A DNA stretch of 64,000 bases from the NCBI GenBank assembly GCA_038503035.1, contig JAVSML010024007.1:1-64000 (forward strand), read 5' to 3'. This DNA comes from Crocodylus rhombifer. Taxonomy: Eukaryota > Chordata > Crocodylia > Crocodylidae. The translations under genes were made by a program, and so were the position numbers. The notes under the pieces are model-generated. The model had not been told where the DNA came from. It did no database searches and saw only the letters and a list, made by a program, of their open reading frames with translations. Shown here one piece after another: positions 22,511-32,068 of this stretch. How positions within the stretch are numbered: the stretch's first letter is position 1; the number at the start of each line of letters is the position of its first letter.

Positions 22511-22802
22511 GATACCACCTCTCAATAATACAATAAAGGATTGATTGATTTCTATGCTCTTAAGTGAAGAAAATCAAATAGAAAGCATACAAACCATCAA
22601 CTACCACTGAACTGTATGCCTTTTGAGAAAAGTAAGGTTTCCTTTATATATAGAGTGAGATTTCTTATGTATAAAGGAAACTATTTTTCTCAAAAGTTAT
22701 ACAGTTCAGTGACAGTTGATGCTTTGTATGCTTTCTATTTGATTTCCTTCTCTAAAGACCATGGAAGTCAGTCAGTCCCTTATATTATTCAGAGGTGGTA
22801 TC
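22511..22802. repeat. Long inverted repeat with a 20-nt loop (fold-back MITE or hairpin locus)
   Basis: The left arm (22511-22650) and right arm (about 22671-22802) are imperfect reverse complements along their whole length. Outer ends are GATACCACCT/AGGTGGTATC. Internal anchors such as aatcaaatagaaagcata and cactgaactgtat match exactly between arms. I estimate over 80% arm identity by eye. A transcript of either strand would fold into a hairpin of about 130 bp. The overlapping plus frame 22616-22852 is an artefact. Confidence 0.85.
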
Positions 22803-23749
22803 TTCATAGTGTTTGCACTGTAATTCTTTTGAATATATGTTATGTTATATAAGTGCATAAAAGAAAATGATAATGTTCCGTCAGCTGCAATTGCTTATTG
22901 AACAAAGTGAGTAACGTTACTCAATTTTCACTAGCTGAGTAACATTAGTGAAAACCTATTGAGCTTCTAAATGTTTATAGGAACTGTGAAAATGTAAAGC
23001 ATGTTTTGTAATTATAATGTAGCATCTTACCTATTAATCACTGGATAATATGAGAGTGTTAAAACTTATTTTTGTTCTTAAGACAGCATTATCATTATTA
23101 CTATTTATTATTTGTACTTTCATTTCCACCTAGATTCACTGGCTAGAATAAAAGAGCTATTGTATCAGATAGTAACAACATGAGTAAAATAGAATTCATA
23201 TCTACCAAACTTTCATTTTAACTAAAACAAGATCAAGCATAACAAACACAGGAAGAATCAGGGAAAGAAAGAAGGAAGAAATGATCCTTCTTCCAGTGTA
23301 GTGGTTCTTATACCTGTTTAAAACCAAGTATGTCTCACAAACCACCTTGCCCTGATGCATGCCTCCAGCATGTTCCTATTTCATCTCTTTATGCAAAAAG
23401 TTAATTCCTGGAAAACTCTTACTGTATATTTATATTTATGTCATGCAATTTGGCAGATAGAAACAGAAGAGCATCCAGCATTACTGATCAGCTGCTTATG
23501 AAACACCTGTTAAGGAGGGGGTTACCAAAAAGTAAGAACTTTGGTTTTGTTCCTGACTTGCTTTCTTGGGCCTTTGTACCTGCCACAAAATTGGACTTTA
23601 AAGAGGCTTAAATGCCCATTTGCACTGCTTTCATGGCGTTGCTGTTTGCATGCTCGGCAGCGTATTCCACTTTAAATGACTTTGGTATGTAACAAAATAA
23701 AATGCCTCCAAGGTGTTTTAGTTTGCTACCTACTACCTAACAAAGTGCA
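22803..23749. other. AT-rich sequence, possibly an old DNA element next to CR1
   Basis: No gene. The stretch 23560-23740 shares CCTCCAAGGTGTTTTAGTT with 14300-14318 (18 of 19 bases), hinting at a decayed repeat into which CR1 inserted. A possible CR1 target duplication AGTGCA lies at 23744-23749. Confidence 0.4.
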
Positions 23750-23776
23750 ACTCAGGTGAAGATAGCATCCCCACTC

Positions 23777-24174
23777 AGGTAGGCTCTGGAGTGGTGAGAG
23801 ACGCGCGGGTGAAGCCCGCTGTGCCCCCACTCCCCCGAAGCCCCCCAGACACCCCCTCAGCAGCCGCCGAGCCCCCTGCCGACCCCCAGCACAGCCGGAG
23901 GTAAGCGGGCTCATGGTGGGAAGGGGTTAACTCCTCGCTTGCTGGGAGGAGGCCGCTGCCTGGTGCCGGGCCGGGTCAAGCCCCCGCCCAGGCCTCTACT
24001 TGGCCCAGCCCCCCAGGGACCCCCGCGACCGGAGCCGCACGAACAGGCTGCGTAAACAGGCGCTTGAGTTAGCGTGGAGTTCGCGCAGAGGGGAGGGCGC
24101 GGGAGGGCACGAGACCCTGCCTGCGACCCCCCCCAGCCATAGCCAGCCCCAGCCGTAGCCAGCCTACCAGAGGC
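23777..24174 (+). promoter_or_regulatory. CR1 5' UTR / internal promoter region
   Basis: About 400 bp of very GC-rich, CpG-containing sequence (gagacgcgcgggtgaagccc and similar) precedes the ORF1 ATG. CR1 and related LINEs drive transcription from the 5' UTR. That role is inferred from position and composition. The minus frames here are composition artefacts. Confidence 0.55.
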
Positions 24175-25272
24175 ATGACATGGATGGGCATGCACCACAC
24201 CCCTCGGGTCCCCTCGGGCTCTGCGGCCCCCCCATGGGGCACCTCAGAGACGGCCACCCAGACGGAGACCATGGTTCCGGGCTCCACGCAGACAGAGCCC
24301 CTGGCTCTTGGCTGCGGGGGCTGCCTGTCCCTTTTTCAGGCTCTGGGGCCCAGGAGCATGGCCCCCTCCCCTTGCGGGGTCTGCTCCCTACTGGGGTCTC
24401 TGGCACGCCAGCTGGAGGAGCTCCAGGCCACAGTCCAGAGACTGCGTGCCATCAGGGACTGTGAGCAGGAGACAGACTCCTACTGTCAGGCCCTTCTCCC
24501 CCGGGAGCCGCAGGGGAGAGCTCCATCTCCCTCCACGACTAAGGAGGACTCTGGGACCTCCCGCTCTGCCCAGTCAGGGGCATGGACCAAGGTGGTCAAG
24601 GGCCCCAAGGCTCGCTGCACCAAGGCCATTGCCCTGCCGGAGCTTAGCAACAGGTTCACACCTCTTGCAGCCCCAGCAGAGCCCATGCAGTTGCCAGCTC
24701 CCGCAGGCAACCCAGGCTCGACCGCAGCTACTGGCCCCGCTCTCCCCAAGACAAAGCGTAAGGTGTTTGTTGTGGGAGACTCCATCCTGCGGGGCACTGA
24801 AGGGGCAATCTGCCGCCCCGACCCCTTAGCCCGGGAAGTCTGCTGCTTCCCGGGGGCCCACATCCGAGACCTTGCGGAGAGGATCCCGCAGCTCCTCTGG
24901 CCCACAGACCACTACCCCATGCTCCTGATTCATGTGGGCACCAATGACACAGCTCGGAGCACCCCCAGCCAGGTCATGAGGTGCTACAGGGAGTTGGGAG
25001 CGGGGCTTAGGGATCTGGGAGCTCAGGTGGTATTTTCCTCGATCCTCCCAGTCTCGGGCTATGGACTGAGGAGGGAGAGGAGGATCCACGCGGTGAACCA
25101 AAGACTGCGGCGCTGGTGTTATCAGGAAGGCTTTGGCTTCCATGACCACAGCCCGTTCTTTGAAGAGAGAGGCAGCGAGCTGCTGGGAAGAGATGGCCTC
25201 CACCTCTCTTCCCTGGGGAGGAGGCTCTTCTCAGCCAGGCTGGCTGACCTGCTCCACCGGGCTTTAAACTAA
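24175..25272 (+). CDS. CR1 ORF1 protein (coiled coil + SGNH esterase), intact
   Basis: 365 aa. The N-terminal part has two CxxC pairs (C47/C50 and C67/C70), reminiscent of the zinc-binding segment of CR1 ORF1 proteins. A coiled-coil-like leucine-rich stretch follows at about 72-100 (LARQLEELQATVQRL), then a Ser/Thr-rich, basic linker (about 110-195). The C-terminal half (about 196-362) is an SGNH/GDSL esterase with block I GDSIL (Ser203), block III HVGTND (Asn257) and block V DGLH (Asp340/His343), so the catalytic triad appears intact. CR1 ORF1 proteins bind RNA and form the RNP with ORF2; the esterase's substrate is not settled. The ATG at 24175 is the first in this frame. The gene ends on T TTA AAC TAA (see 25263-25269). 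Confidence 0.9.
   Translation: MTWMGMHHTPRVPSGSAAPPWGTSETATQTETMVPGSTQTEPLALGCGGCLSLFQALGPRSMAPSPCGVCSLLGSLARQLEELQATVQRLRAIRDCEQETDSYCQALLPREPQGRAPSPSTTKEDSGTSRSAQSGAWTKVVKGPKARCTKAIALPELSNRFTPLAAPAEPMQLPAPAGNPGSTAATGPALPKTKRKVFVVGDSILRGTEGAICRPDPLAREVCCFPGAHIRDLAERIPQLLWPTDHYPMLLIHVGTNDTARSTPSQVMRCYRELGAGLRDLGAQVVFSSILPVSGYGLRRERRIHAVNQRLRRWCYQEGFGFHDHSPFFEERGSELLGRDGLHLSSLGRRLFSARLADLLHRALN
25263..25269 (+). promoter_or_regulatory. Candidate -1 frameshift slippery site UUUAAAC
   Basis: The heptamer T TTA AAC is in the correct X XXY YYZ phase of ORF1 (codons TTA and AAC, its last two sense codons), followed at once by the TAA stop. A -1 slip puts ribosomes into the frame used by ORF2, open from 25248 to the TGA at 26628. 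That frame has no ATG before the endonuclease domain. G-rich and C-rich runs right after (25280-25303) could form a hairpin such as AGGGG/CCCCT. UUUAAAC is a well-known efficient slippery sequence. Use of it by CR1 is my inference. Confidence 0.5.
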
Positions 25273-25338
25273 GCCCGCTGGGGGAGGGGGGGACTACTGC
25301 CCCTGCTGGCCCGCTGAACAGCCCTTGCAAAGCCAGTG

Positions 25339-25370
25339 GACCAAGGCACTTAAGGGGGCACTTAAGGAAG
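25339..25370 (+). repeat. Short tandem repeat in the ORF1-ORF2 junction
   Basis: GGCACTTAAGG occurs twice in close succession (about 25345-25355 and 25358-25368) between the ORF1 stop and the endonuclease domain. This may be a small expansion of the ORF2 N-terminal linker. Confidence 0.6.
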
Positions 25371-25400
25371 CTCACCCCTGCCCCAGCCCTGGCACAATCT

Positions 25401-28196
25401 GTGGGCAAGGCAAGAGCCCCCAAGGGCACACTTGCCTGCCTGTACACTAATGCCAGGAGCCTGGGCGACAAGCAGGACGAGCTCGTCCTCCTGCTCAGTG
25501 CAAAGAAATATGACGTCATTGGGATAACGGAGACCTGGTGGGACTCCACCCATGACTGGACCACGGGTATAGAGGGCTATACCCTGTACAGGAGGGATCG
25601 TGTTGACAAAAGGGGCGGGGGTGTAGCTCTCTATGTGAAGGAAAGCTACATGTCCCTGCAAGCTGATGTTGGCGACCGGCATGGACAGCTAGAGACCCTC
25701 TGGGTAAAAATTCGTGGGGAATTCAGCACAGGGGACACAACGGTGGGAGTCTACTACAGACCTCCCACTCAAAGTCCCGAGCTTGACCAGGAGTTTGCCC
25801 GGGAACTGACTGAGGCCGCTTGCTCCAGGACCTTGGTTGTCATGGGTGACTTCAATTACCCGGACATCTCGTGGGAAGATCACTCAGCTAAATCTGAGCA
25901 GGCGCAAAGCTTTCTCTCATGCGTGGATGACCTCTACCTGACCCAAGAGGTCTATGGGCCAACGAGAGGCAAAGCGCTGCTTGACCTGGTACTGGCTACG
26001 GGGGATGACCTAATCGGCGACCTAGTGATCGATGGGAAGTTGGGTGACAGCGACCACGAGCTGATCACCTTCACTATCCGCCGTAAAGCTGGCAAGTCAG
26101 TCAGCAACACAGAAGTCCTTGACTTCAGAAAAGCCGACTTTGACAAGCTCAAAAGGCTAGTCGGTCAGGCCCTCAGGGACCATGACCCCAGGGAGATGGG
26201 AGTTCAAGAAGAGTGGTTGCTTCTCAAGGAAGCGATCCTCAGTGCACAAGCTAAATCTATTCCAACACGGAGGAAAGGCAGCAAGAAGGCACAGCAGCCC
26301 CCCTGGCTCTCCAGAGACCTAGCGGACCCACAGTGGCTAAAAAGGAAAGCCTACAAAGGATGGAGGACGGGATTCACCTCCAAGGAGGATTACTCCGCGC
26401 TGGTCCGGTCCTGCAGGGAGCAAACCAGGAAAGCCAAGGCTGCAACTGAACTCCAACTAGCTTCAGGCATCAAGGACAACAAAAAGTCCTTTTTCAGGTA
26501 TGTGGGGAGCCAGAAGAAAAGCAAGGGCAATGTTGGACCCCTGCTAAACCAGATGGGGCAACTGACAACTGACGCCCAGGAAAAAGCCAACCTATTAAAT
26601 AGGTACTTTGCGTCAGTCTTTCATCAGTGACACGGGATGCCCATGTCTGCTATGGGACAGGGAAATCTGGGTGAGGGGGATCCCCTACCCTCCATCAATG
26701 CTGACCTCGTGAAGGAACACCTTGAGAAGCTGGATACCTTCAAGTCAGCTGGCCCTGACAACCTGCACCCCAGGGTACTCAAGGAGCTGGCGAGCGTCAT
26801 AGCCCAGCCCCTGGCACGGGTCTTTGAAAACTCCTGGCGCTCTGGTGTAGTGCCCGAAGACTGGAAGAAGGCCAGTGTGGTGCCGATCTTCAAGAAAGGG
26901 AGGAGAGTGGATCCGGCTAACTACAGGCCCATTAGCCTGACTTCTATCCTGGCGAAGATCTTAGAAAAGTTTATTAAGGAGGCCATCCTTGAGGGACTGG
27001 CCCAGGCTAACATTCTAAGGGACAGCCAGCACGGGTTTGTTACGGGTAGGTCTTGTTTGACCAATCTCATTTCCTTCTATGACCAGGTGACCTATCACCT
27101 GGACAAGGGAGAAGAGATTGATGTCATATATCTTGACTTCAAAAAAGCTTTTGATCTGGTATCCCATGATCACTTCTTGGTCAAACTGCCCAGTTGTGGC
27201 CTTGGCTCCACCACGATCCGCTGGCTGGAAAATTGGCTCCGTGGTCGGACCCAGAGGGTTGTGATTGATGGCAGTCAATCATCATGGTGCCCTGTAACCA
27301 GTGGGGTCCCTCAAGGCTCTGTCCTGGGACCCATACTGTTCAACATCTTCATTAATGATGTGGACATTGGAGTCAGGAGTGGACTGGCCAAGTTCGCTGA
27401 TGACACCAAACTTTGGGGCAAAGCATCCACGCCAGAAGATAGGCAGGTGTTCCAGGCTGACCTAGACAAGCTCAGCAAATGGGCAGACGAGAACCTGATG
27501 GTGCTTAACACCAAAAAATGCAAGGTTCTCCACCTTGGGAGGAAAAACCTGCAGCACCCTTATAGGCTCGGCAGTGCTACATTGGTTAGCACTACAGAAG
27601 AAAAAGACTTGGGGGTCATCATTGACCACAAGATGAACATGAGCCTCCAATGCGATGCTGCGGCTAGTAAAGCGACCAAAATGCTGGTGTGCATCCATAG
27701 ATGCTTCTCGAGCAAATCCCAGGACGTCATTCTCCCCTTGTACTCGGCCTTGGTGAGGCCGCAGCTGGAGTACTGCGTCCAGTTTTGGGCTCCACAATTC
27801 AAAAAGGATGTGGAGAAGCTTGAGAGAGTCCAGAGGAGAGCCACGCGCATGATCAGAGGTCAGGAAAACAGATCTTACGATGACAGGCTGAGAGCCACGG
27901 GACTCTTTAGCCTGGAAAAGCGCAGGCTCAGGGGTGATCTGATGGCCACCTATAAGTTTATCAGGGGTGACCACCAGGATCTGGGGGAACATCTGTTCAC
28001 CAGACCGCCCCATGGGATGACGAGGTCGAACGGTCACAAACTCCTGCAAGACCGTTTCAGGCTGGACATAAGGAAGAATTTCTTTACTGTCTGAGCCCCC
28101 AAGGTCTGGAACAGTCTGCCATTGGAGGTGGTTCAAGCACCTACATTGAACACCTTCAAGAGTAAATTGGATGCTTATCTTGCTGGGATCCCATGA
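25401..28196 (+). pseudogene. CR1 ORF2 (AP endonuclease-reverse transcriptase), two nonsense codons
   Basis: One frame runs throughout. The AP-like endonuclease occupies about 25428-26090 with LYTNARS, ITETWWD, VYYRPP, GDFNYP (25845-25862) and SDH (26049-26057), so the metal-binding and catalytic residues are present. The reverse transcriptase follows (about 26740-27600) with FKSAGPDNLHP, VVPIFKKG, RPISLTS, YLDFKKAFD, GVPQGSVLGP and the catalytic FADD at 27393-27404. The C-terminal region (QLEYCVQFWAP...NGHKLLQDRFRLDIR) ends CR1 ORF2 proteins. In-frame TGA codons lie at 26628 (between EN and RT) and 28092; the frame resumes after each, ending at 28194-28196. The first codon of the listed span is GTG, not ATG, and no ATG lies upstream in frame. 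ORF2 makes the nick and copies the RNA in target-primed reverse transcription. Confidence 0.9.
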
Positions 28197-28288
28197 CCCC
28201 AGCTGACTTCCTGCCCCTTGGGCAGGGGGCTGGACTCGATGATCTCCCAAGGTCCCTTCCAGCCCTAATGTCTATGAAACCTATGAAC
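28197..28288 (+). other. CR1 3' UTR and 3' end
   Basis: A GC-rich stem-forming segment (ccccttgggcagggggctgg) precedes gatgatctcccaaggtccct, the conserved CR1 3' signature that ORF2 protein recognises. It ends in short tandem words tctatgaaa/cctatgaa. The same signature recurs in the truncated copies here. Confidence 0.8.
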
Positions 28289-28294
28289 AGTGCA

Positions 28295-28615
28295 CAGGGT
28301 GCTGGAAGCCAACGTGCTCGGGCCTTGGCAGGGCCCATGCACCTCAGGCTGTGAGACCCAGTGGCAGCCCATGCAGGCAGGCTTCACTGAAGAAAAAAAA
28401 AAAACCTGGTGAGTCTGATTTTTTTTTCCCCTCAGAGCCTGCCTGGCTGAGTTGTGTGGGGGTCCGGTACTTCCCTCTGCTGCTGCAGGGGGGCCAGTGC
28501 TTCCCTCAGTGTCTGCGGCACTCCCCGGGACCACCTGGGGTGAGTGCCCACCAGCAGCTCGCCCCTCCCTGCCCCCTGTTGCCGAAAAGGCAGGTAAGGA
28601 TTGGGCCTCCACCCT
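28295..28615. other. GC-rich spacer, no recognised gene
   Basis: It contains an A12 and a T9 run (28388-28430) that could pair, and overlapping open frames on both strands with no family match. It may be part of an older DNA element split by CR1. Confidence 0.35.
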
Positions 28616-28742
28616 TGTGTACATGCCACAGGGGTTTAGTTTGGCTTAATTGTCCCTAAATTGAAGCAGTGTTTATTAAAACCTACTGTGTCAATTTAGG
28701 AAGAACTAAATCGAATTAAACCCCTGTGGCATGTATAGGCAC
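28616..28742. mobile_element. Palindromic MITE, about 125 bp
   Basis: The left arm (about 28617-28666, tacatgccacaggggtttag) and right arm (about 28692-28741, taaacccctgtggcatgta) are imperfect reverse complements with about 25 bp between. No coding capacity. It is a fold-back type non-autonomous DNA element. Confidence 0.7.
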
Positions 28743-29279
28743 AGCTTGACTTTGGTAAAGATCTTAATCCTGTGGTGCCTTATCTACCTGACAAATATTA
28801 CATTTATGGTGAGGGTAACATAATTTTTGATATAATTAAAGTGTTCATCATGCCATAAATTGGAGCATGCCAAACATTCAACCAAATTATGGCAAAATAA
28901 AATGGCAAAACATATGCAGAACATCTTTGTGACTGCTTTATATGGCACCTTAAACTGAATGTGTCACTTTTTTCTAGATGCAGGGCTTGTTGGCAATCAT
29001 CAACAGTAGCCCCAGACAATCTCAGGTTTGGGTTTAAGACCTGGAGCTGCCTTGGTCCCATTCCTGATGATCAGCTAATTGTCTGCATCAGACCTGGTAC
29101 AACTGGGCTCAGGCTTGCCCTTGGTAAGGCCAACATTAGTTGATCATTGGTATCATTCACTGTGCAACTCTGGAGTCTGGGAAAAAGCTCCCCCCCTCCC
29201 TAATCCATAGGATTGGGCTGGGGGCAGCCCCAGGACAAGGTTTGTCCCCAGCAGCCATGTGATTCAGATCTGACAAAGG
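28743..29279. other. No recognised feature
   Basis: Mixed-composition sequence. Short frames near 28804-29143 have no family match. Confidence 0.45.
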
Positions 29280-29344
29280 TTATGCCCCATCCCAGAAGTC
29301 CCATGTCCTGTCACACATTTCGGTATTTCTGGGATGGGGCATAA
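29280..29344. repeat. Perfect 18-bp inverted repeat (hairpin)
   Basis: ttatgccccatcccagaa (29280-29297) and its exact complement (29327-29344) are separated by 29 nt. Weaker complementarity continues outward (ctgacaaa / atttatcag). It is likely the core of a small fold-back element. Confidence 0.8.
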
Positions 29345-29515
29345 AATTTATCAGGTCCTAGTCATGTCATTATATTAACAGCTGCCAGGTCGCTATTAGT
29401 TTCACCATAAAGTAAGTGGTGGAAATAATATATTTTACCTGTTCTTGTGATTGTGATAACTAATCACCAGTATTTGCCAGATATTTTGAGATGCCTGGTT
29501 AAAAGACACTCTGTA

Positions 29516-29862
29516 GGTACATCTATAGATGTGACTTACTGAAGAGTACACTACTTAGCTCTGTAGTAAAGCATCACCTTCTACATGTGTACTAGTGTTA
29601 GGTACATTAAACTAATTAACTGTGGTGTAGGATAGAACTGTGTTATGTCAGCATAGTATTGACATACCAAAATGCAATGTAGACAGTGACCAGGGGTGTA
29701 AATTGTGCCCAGTCAGCCCAGCCAGCCAGGGCCCGCTATGCCCCAGCCCAATTTGCTGCTGTCCCACGTGCACACATAGATGCTGCACCCAGGAGCAGTT
29801 GACTCCAGCTCAATCCACTTGGGAGTTTAGTGGATCACACTAAATGCATGTGTAGATGCACC
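29516..29862. mobile_element. MITE, 347 bp, with 5-bp flanking duplication
   Basis: Termini GGTACATCTATAGATG and GGTGCATCTACACATG (inverted) match at 13 of 16 positions. CTGTA flanks both sides (29511-29515 and 29863-29867). The interior has no long frame. A closely similar terminus starts at 34935, next to a hAT transposase relic. Confidence 0.65.
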
Positions 29863-29867
29863 CTGTA

Positions 29868-31993
29868 AGTGCAAACTTGGTAGGAAACATCCTGCCAAGA
29901 TGTGGTATTAACATCTTCCCACTCTTCCCTTCCCCACCTGCACTAATTTTCCAGCATATATCTACACTGTTCTGACAGAGTTGCATTAGTCTGGAATTTG
30001 TACTTGACTATTAAGTTTTTCCTTCTGAGAGCTAAAGAGGAACATTTTTTTTCCTTTTATGCAGACACTGTGAAGAAGAGTAAAGAGTTCCAGGGCAAAT
30101 GGAAGAAAAATTCTGTACCTGGCTTCTCTCTTATTTCTCTTTTGGACAAGGATAGAAAAACACAAGGACCAACGGAGCTGCAGAGGAGGGGTTGTGATGA
30201 GATGTATAATTTCCAGTGAGTAACTGACAAGAAAGTTAGCTATATTTCCTCAAGAAAATAAATATACCCGTCTCCTTGTTTAAGATCAAGACTCAACCTT
30301 TTACAGAATTTCTCAGGCTGTTACAACAGTCTAAAAACATTAAGACTTTGGGCCATGCGATAGCTTTTATAGAAAATATTTCACCATTCCACTGACACAC
30401 GTCTGGCAGTTCAGAAATTATATTAATAATGACTGCATGTACCAGAAACTGAATAAATGAGGAACACAGAGCTCCCAAGGTAAGTTGCAAAGATAGAAAG
30501 TTCTGAGACCAGAGAGGTAAAATGAATCGACTCACTTAATTTCAAGCATGAGGCAAGCCAGCAATAGAACCCATGTCTCTTTTGTCCTTATCTAGTGGTG
30601 TTCTAATCCCTTATGCTACAATGCTTCCCAGAAATAGTATAAAATTCAGAAATACAATTCCTGTGGTTACATTAACACTGCCACCTTTCTTACCTGCATC
30701 CTGAGTAGATCTCTGATAAGGGCTTCGTGATGTATTCTTCAGCATTTCTATTTGACATGTTCACAGCTCCTCTTTGCAGTTTAATAGTTTTACTATCACT
30801 GAAAGGAGCTCCCTGTTAGGGAATACTCAGTGAGCCTTATCTATCTGCTTGTAGCATTTCTCATTAAGAGTTAATTTTATAGTGGAATTAAATTATAAAC
30901 CACGTCTAAACAAATCAACATCAAACTATAACCAGGTGCAACTTGCTTTCAGCAGAAGCACAGTTTCAACCCAGGACTGTTTTTTTTCTCTCTGTGTAGC
31001 ATTTAATTCCAAAGGAACTAGTGTGATTGCTTTCTAGATTCATTTTGAAAATCATTCAGCTTGTGAAATAAACAGACATATAAGCTTAGTGATTTACTTG
31101 GAAGGATGACATTTAAATTGCTATTGATCTGCAGAAAGTTGAGCCTGCATGAAAGGGGAAAGAAAAGTTGTGCACTAAAGGTGGACACACAAGTTTAGAT
31201 ATATAACAAAACTTCATGGAAAAATCTATTTTGCATGTCAGAATTCATAATCTTTTCTAAATTTATTTATTTCAAAGTGGCATTGCTGCTAAAGGACATT
31301 TTAGACTGCTGCTTAATTAAAAGTTAAACTAAAGAAAGAACAATTATCATGAGTCTCAAAGTTAATTTAGAAATACTGCTTTATTATATTAACAGTGCAA
31401 GATATCAATTAAGAATGTATTTTTTAAATCAATCTTAATCTTAAAACGCTTAGAGTATGTGTAGTTTCCCAGGCAGTCTAGTGACCCAACTGGTAATACT
31501 ATGCACTATACTGAGAGATAGTTGAGTTTGATTCTTGTACTAAAAATTTACTGTGTTAGACAACAGGTGGTAGGATTACTCTGGATGCACTGGGCTAGCA
31601 TCATGTTTACAAGAGGCAATGCCATGTACTGTTCAAGAGTAATATATTCAGACATTTAAAGAGTGCCTCTCAAAGTACCCTTGTCTTGGAAGTTTTCCAG
31701 TATTCTGACAGTGACCTTGGTGTATTCTGTTCAACAATAAGTGAAATTCTTTATACAATGTTATGTTCTCCCCTTGTCTGTAGTGATCATGCAGGTATAA
31801 CATATGATTATTTAGCTTCCACTATGATTAACTGCAATTTTTAAAATAGCTTTTGACTGCTAAACTTCTTCTGTAATTGTTCCCATCCCTACCACAGTAG
31901 GATCTGAACACCTCCCCATGAATTGTGGAATATAAAAATTAAATATAAAACATACGCAAATATAAAAATCTTTCTTAATTCTCAACTTACAGG
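29868..31993. other. AT-rich sequence with no recognised feature
   Basis: Frames 29998-30219 (+) and 30293-30535 (-) have no family match. An exon cannot be excluded from sequence alone, but I see no supporting splice context. Confidence 0.45.
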
Positions 31994-32068
31994 AATCATA
32001 GAGTTATGGTAAGTAATGATGGAAGGTACCTCATTTGGTACAATCCCTTGCTCAAGGCAACAGGAGGG
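31994..32068 (-). mobile_element. CR1 3'-end fragment, minus strand
   Basis: Starts aatcatagagttatggtaag and continues ggaaggtacctc...acaatcccttgctcaagg. This is the antisense of the CR1 3' terminus and the first bases before it, seen also at 16089, 51879 and 54141. Very short and old. Confidence 0.6.

Larger units (their letters stand above)
23750..28288 (+). mobile_element. Full-length CR1 non-LTR retrotransposon
   Basis: About 4.5 kb, containing a GC-rich 5' UTR, ORF1, ORF2 and a short 3' UTR. The 3' end has CR1-type short tandem words (tctatgaaacctatgaa). Most CR1 copies are severely 5'-truncated, so a full-length copy is uncommon. AGTGCA occurs just before and just after (23744-23749 and 28289-28294) and may be a 6-bp target duplication. 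The first ~27 bp (23750-23776) may be foreign filler rather than CR1. ORF1 is intact, and ORF2 has two nonsense codons and no frameshift that I can see, so the insertion is relatively young. Confidence 0.9.

Noticed and set aside
24308..24829. 173-aa plus frame overlapping CR1 ORF1
   Set aside because: It is the shadow frame of intact ORF1 in GC-rich sequence. ORF1 carries the conserved esterase motifs; this frame has none.
26628..26636. Programmed stop-codon readthrough of the TGA between endonuclease and RT
   Set aside because: The context (CAG TGA CAC) is not a known strong readthrough signal, and a CpG-decay mutation is simpler, especially since a second similar TGA occurs at 28092.
27462..28250. 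262-aa minus frame antisense to CR1 ORF2
   Set aside because: It is antisense to the conserved C-terminal region of ORF2. Its openness follows from the coding constraint on the other strand.
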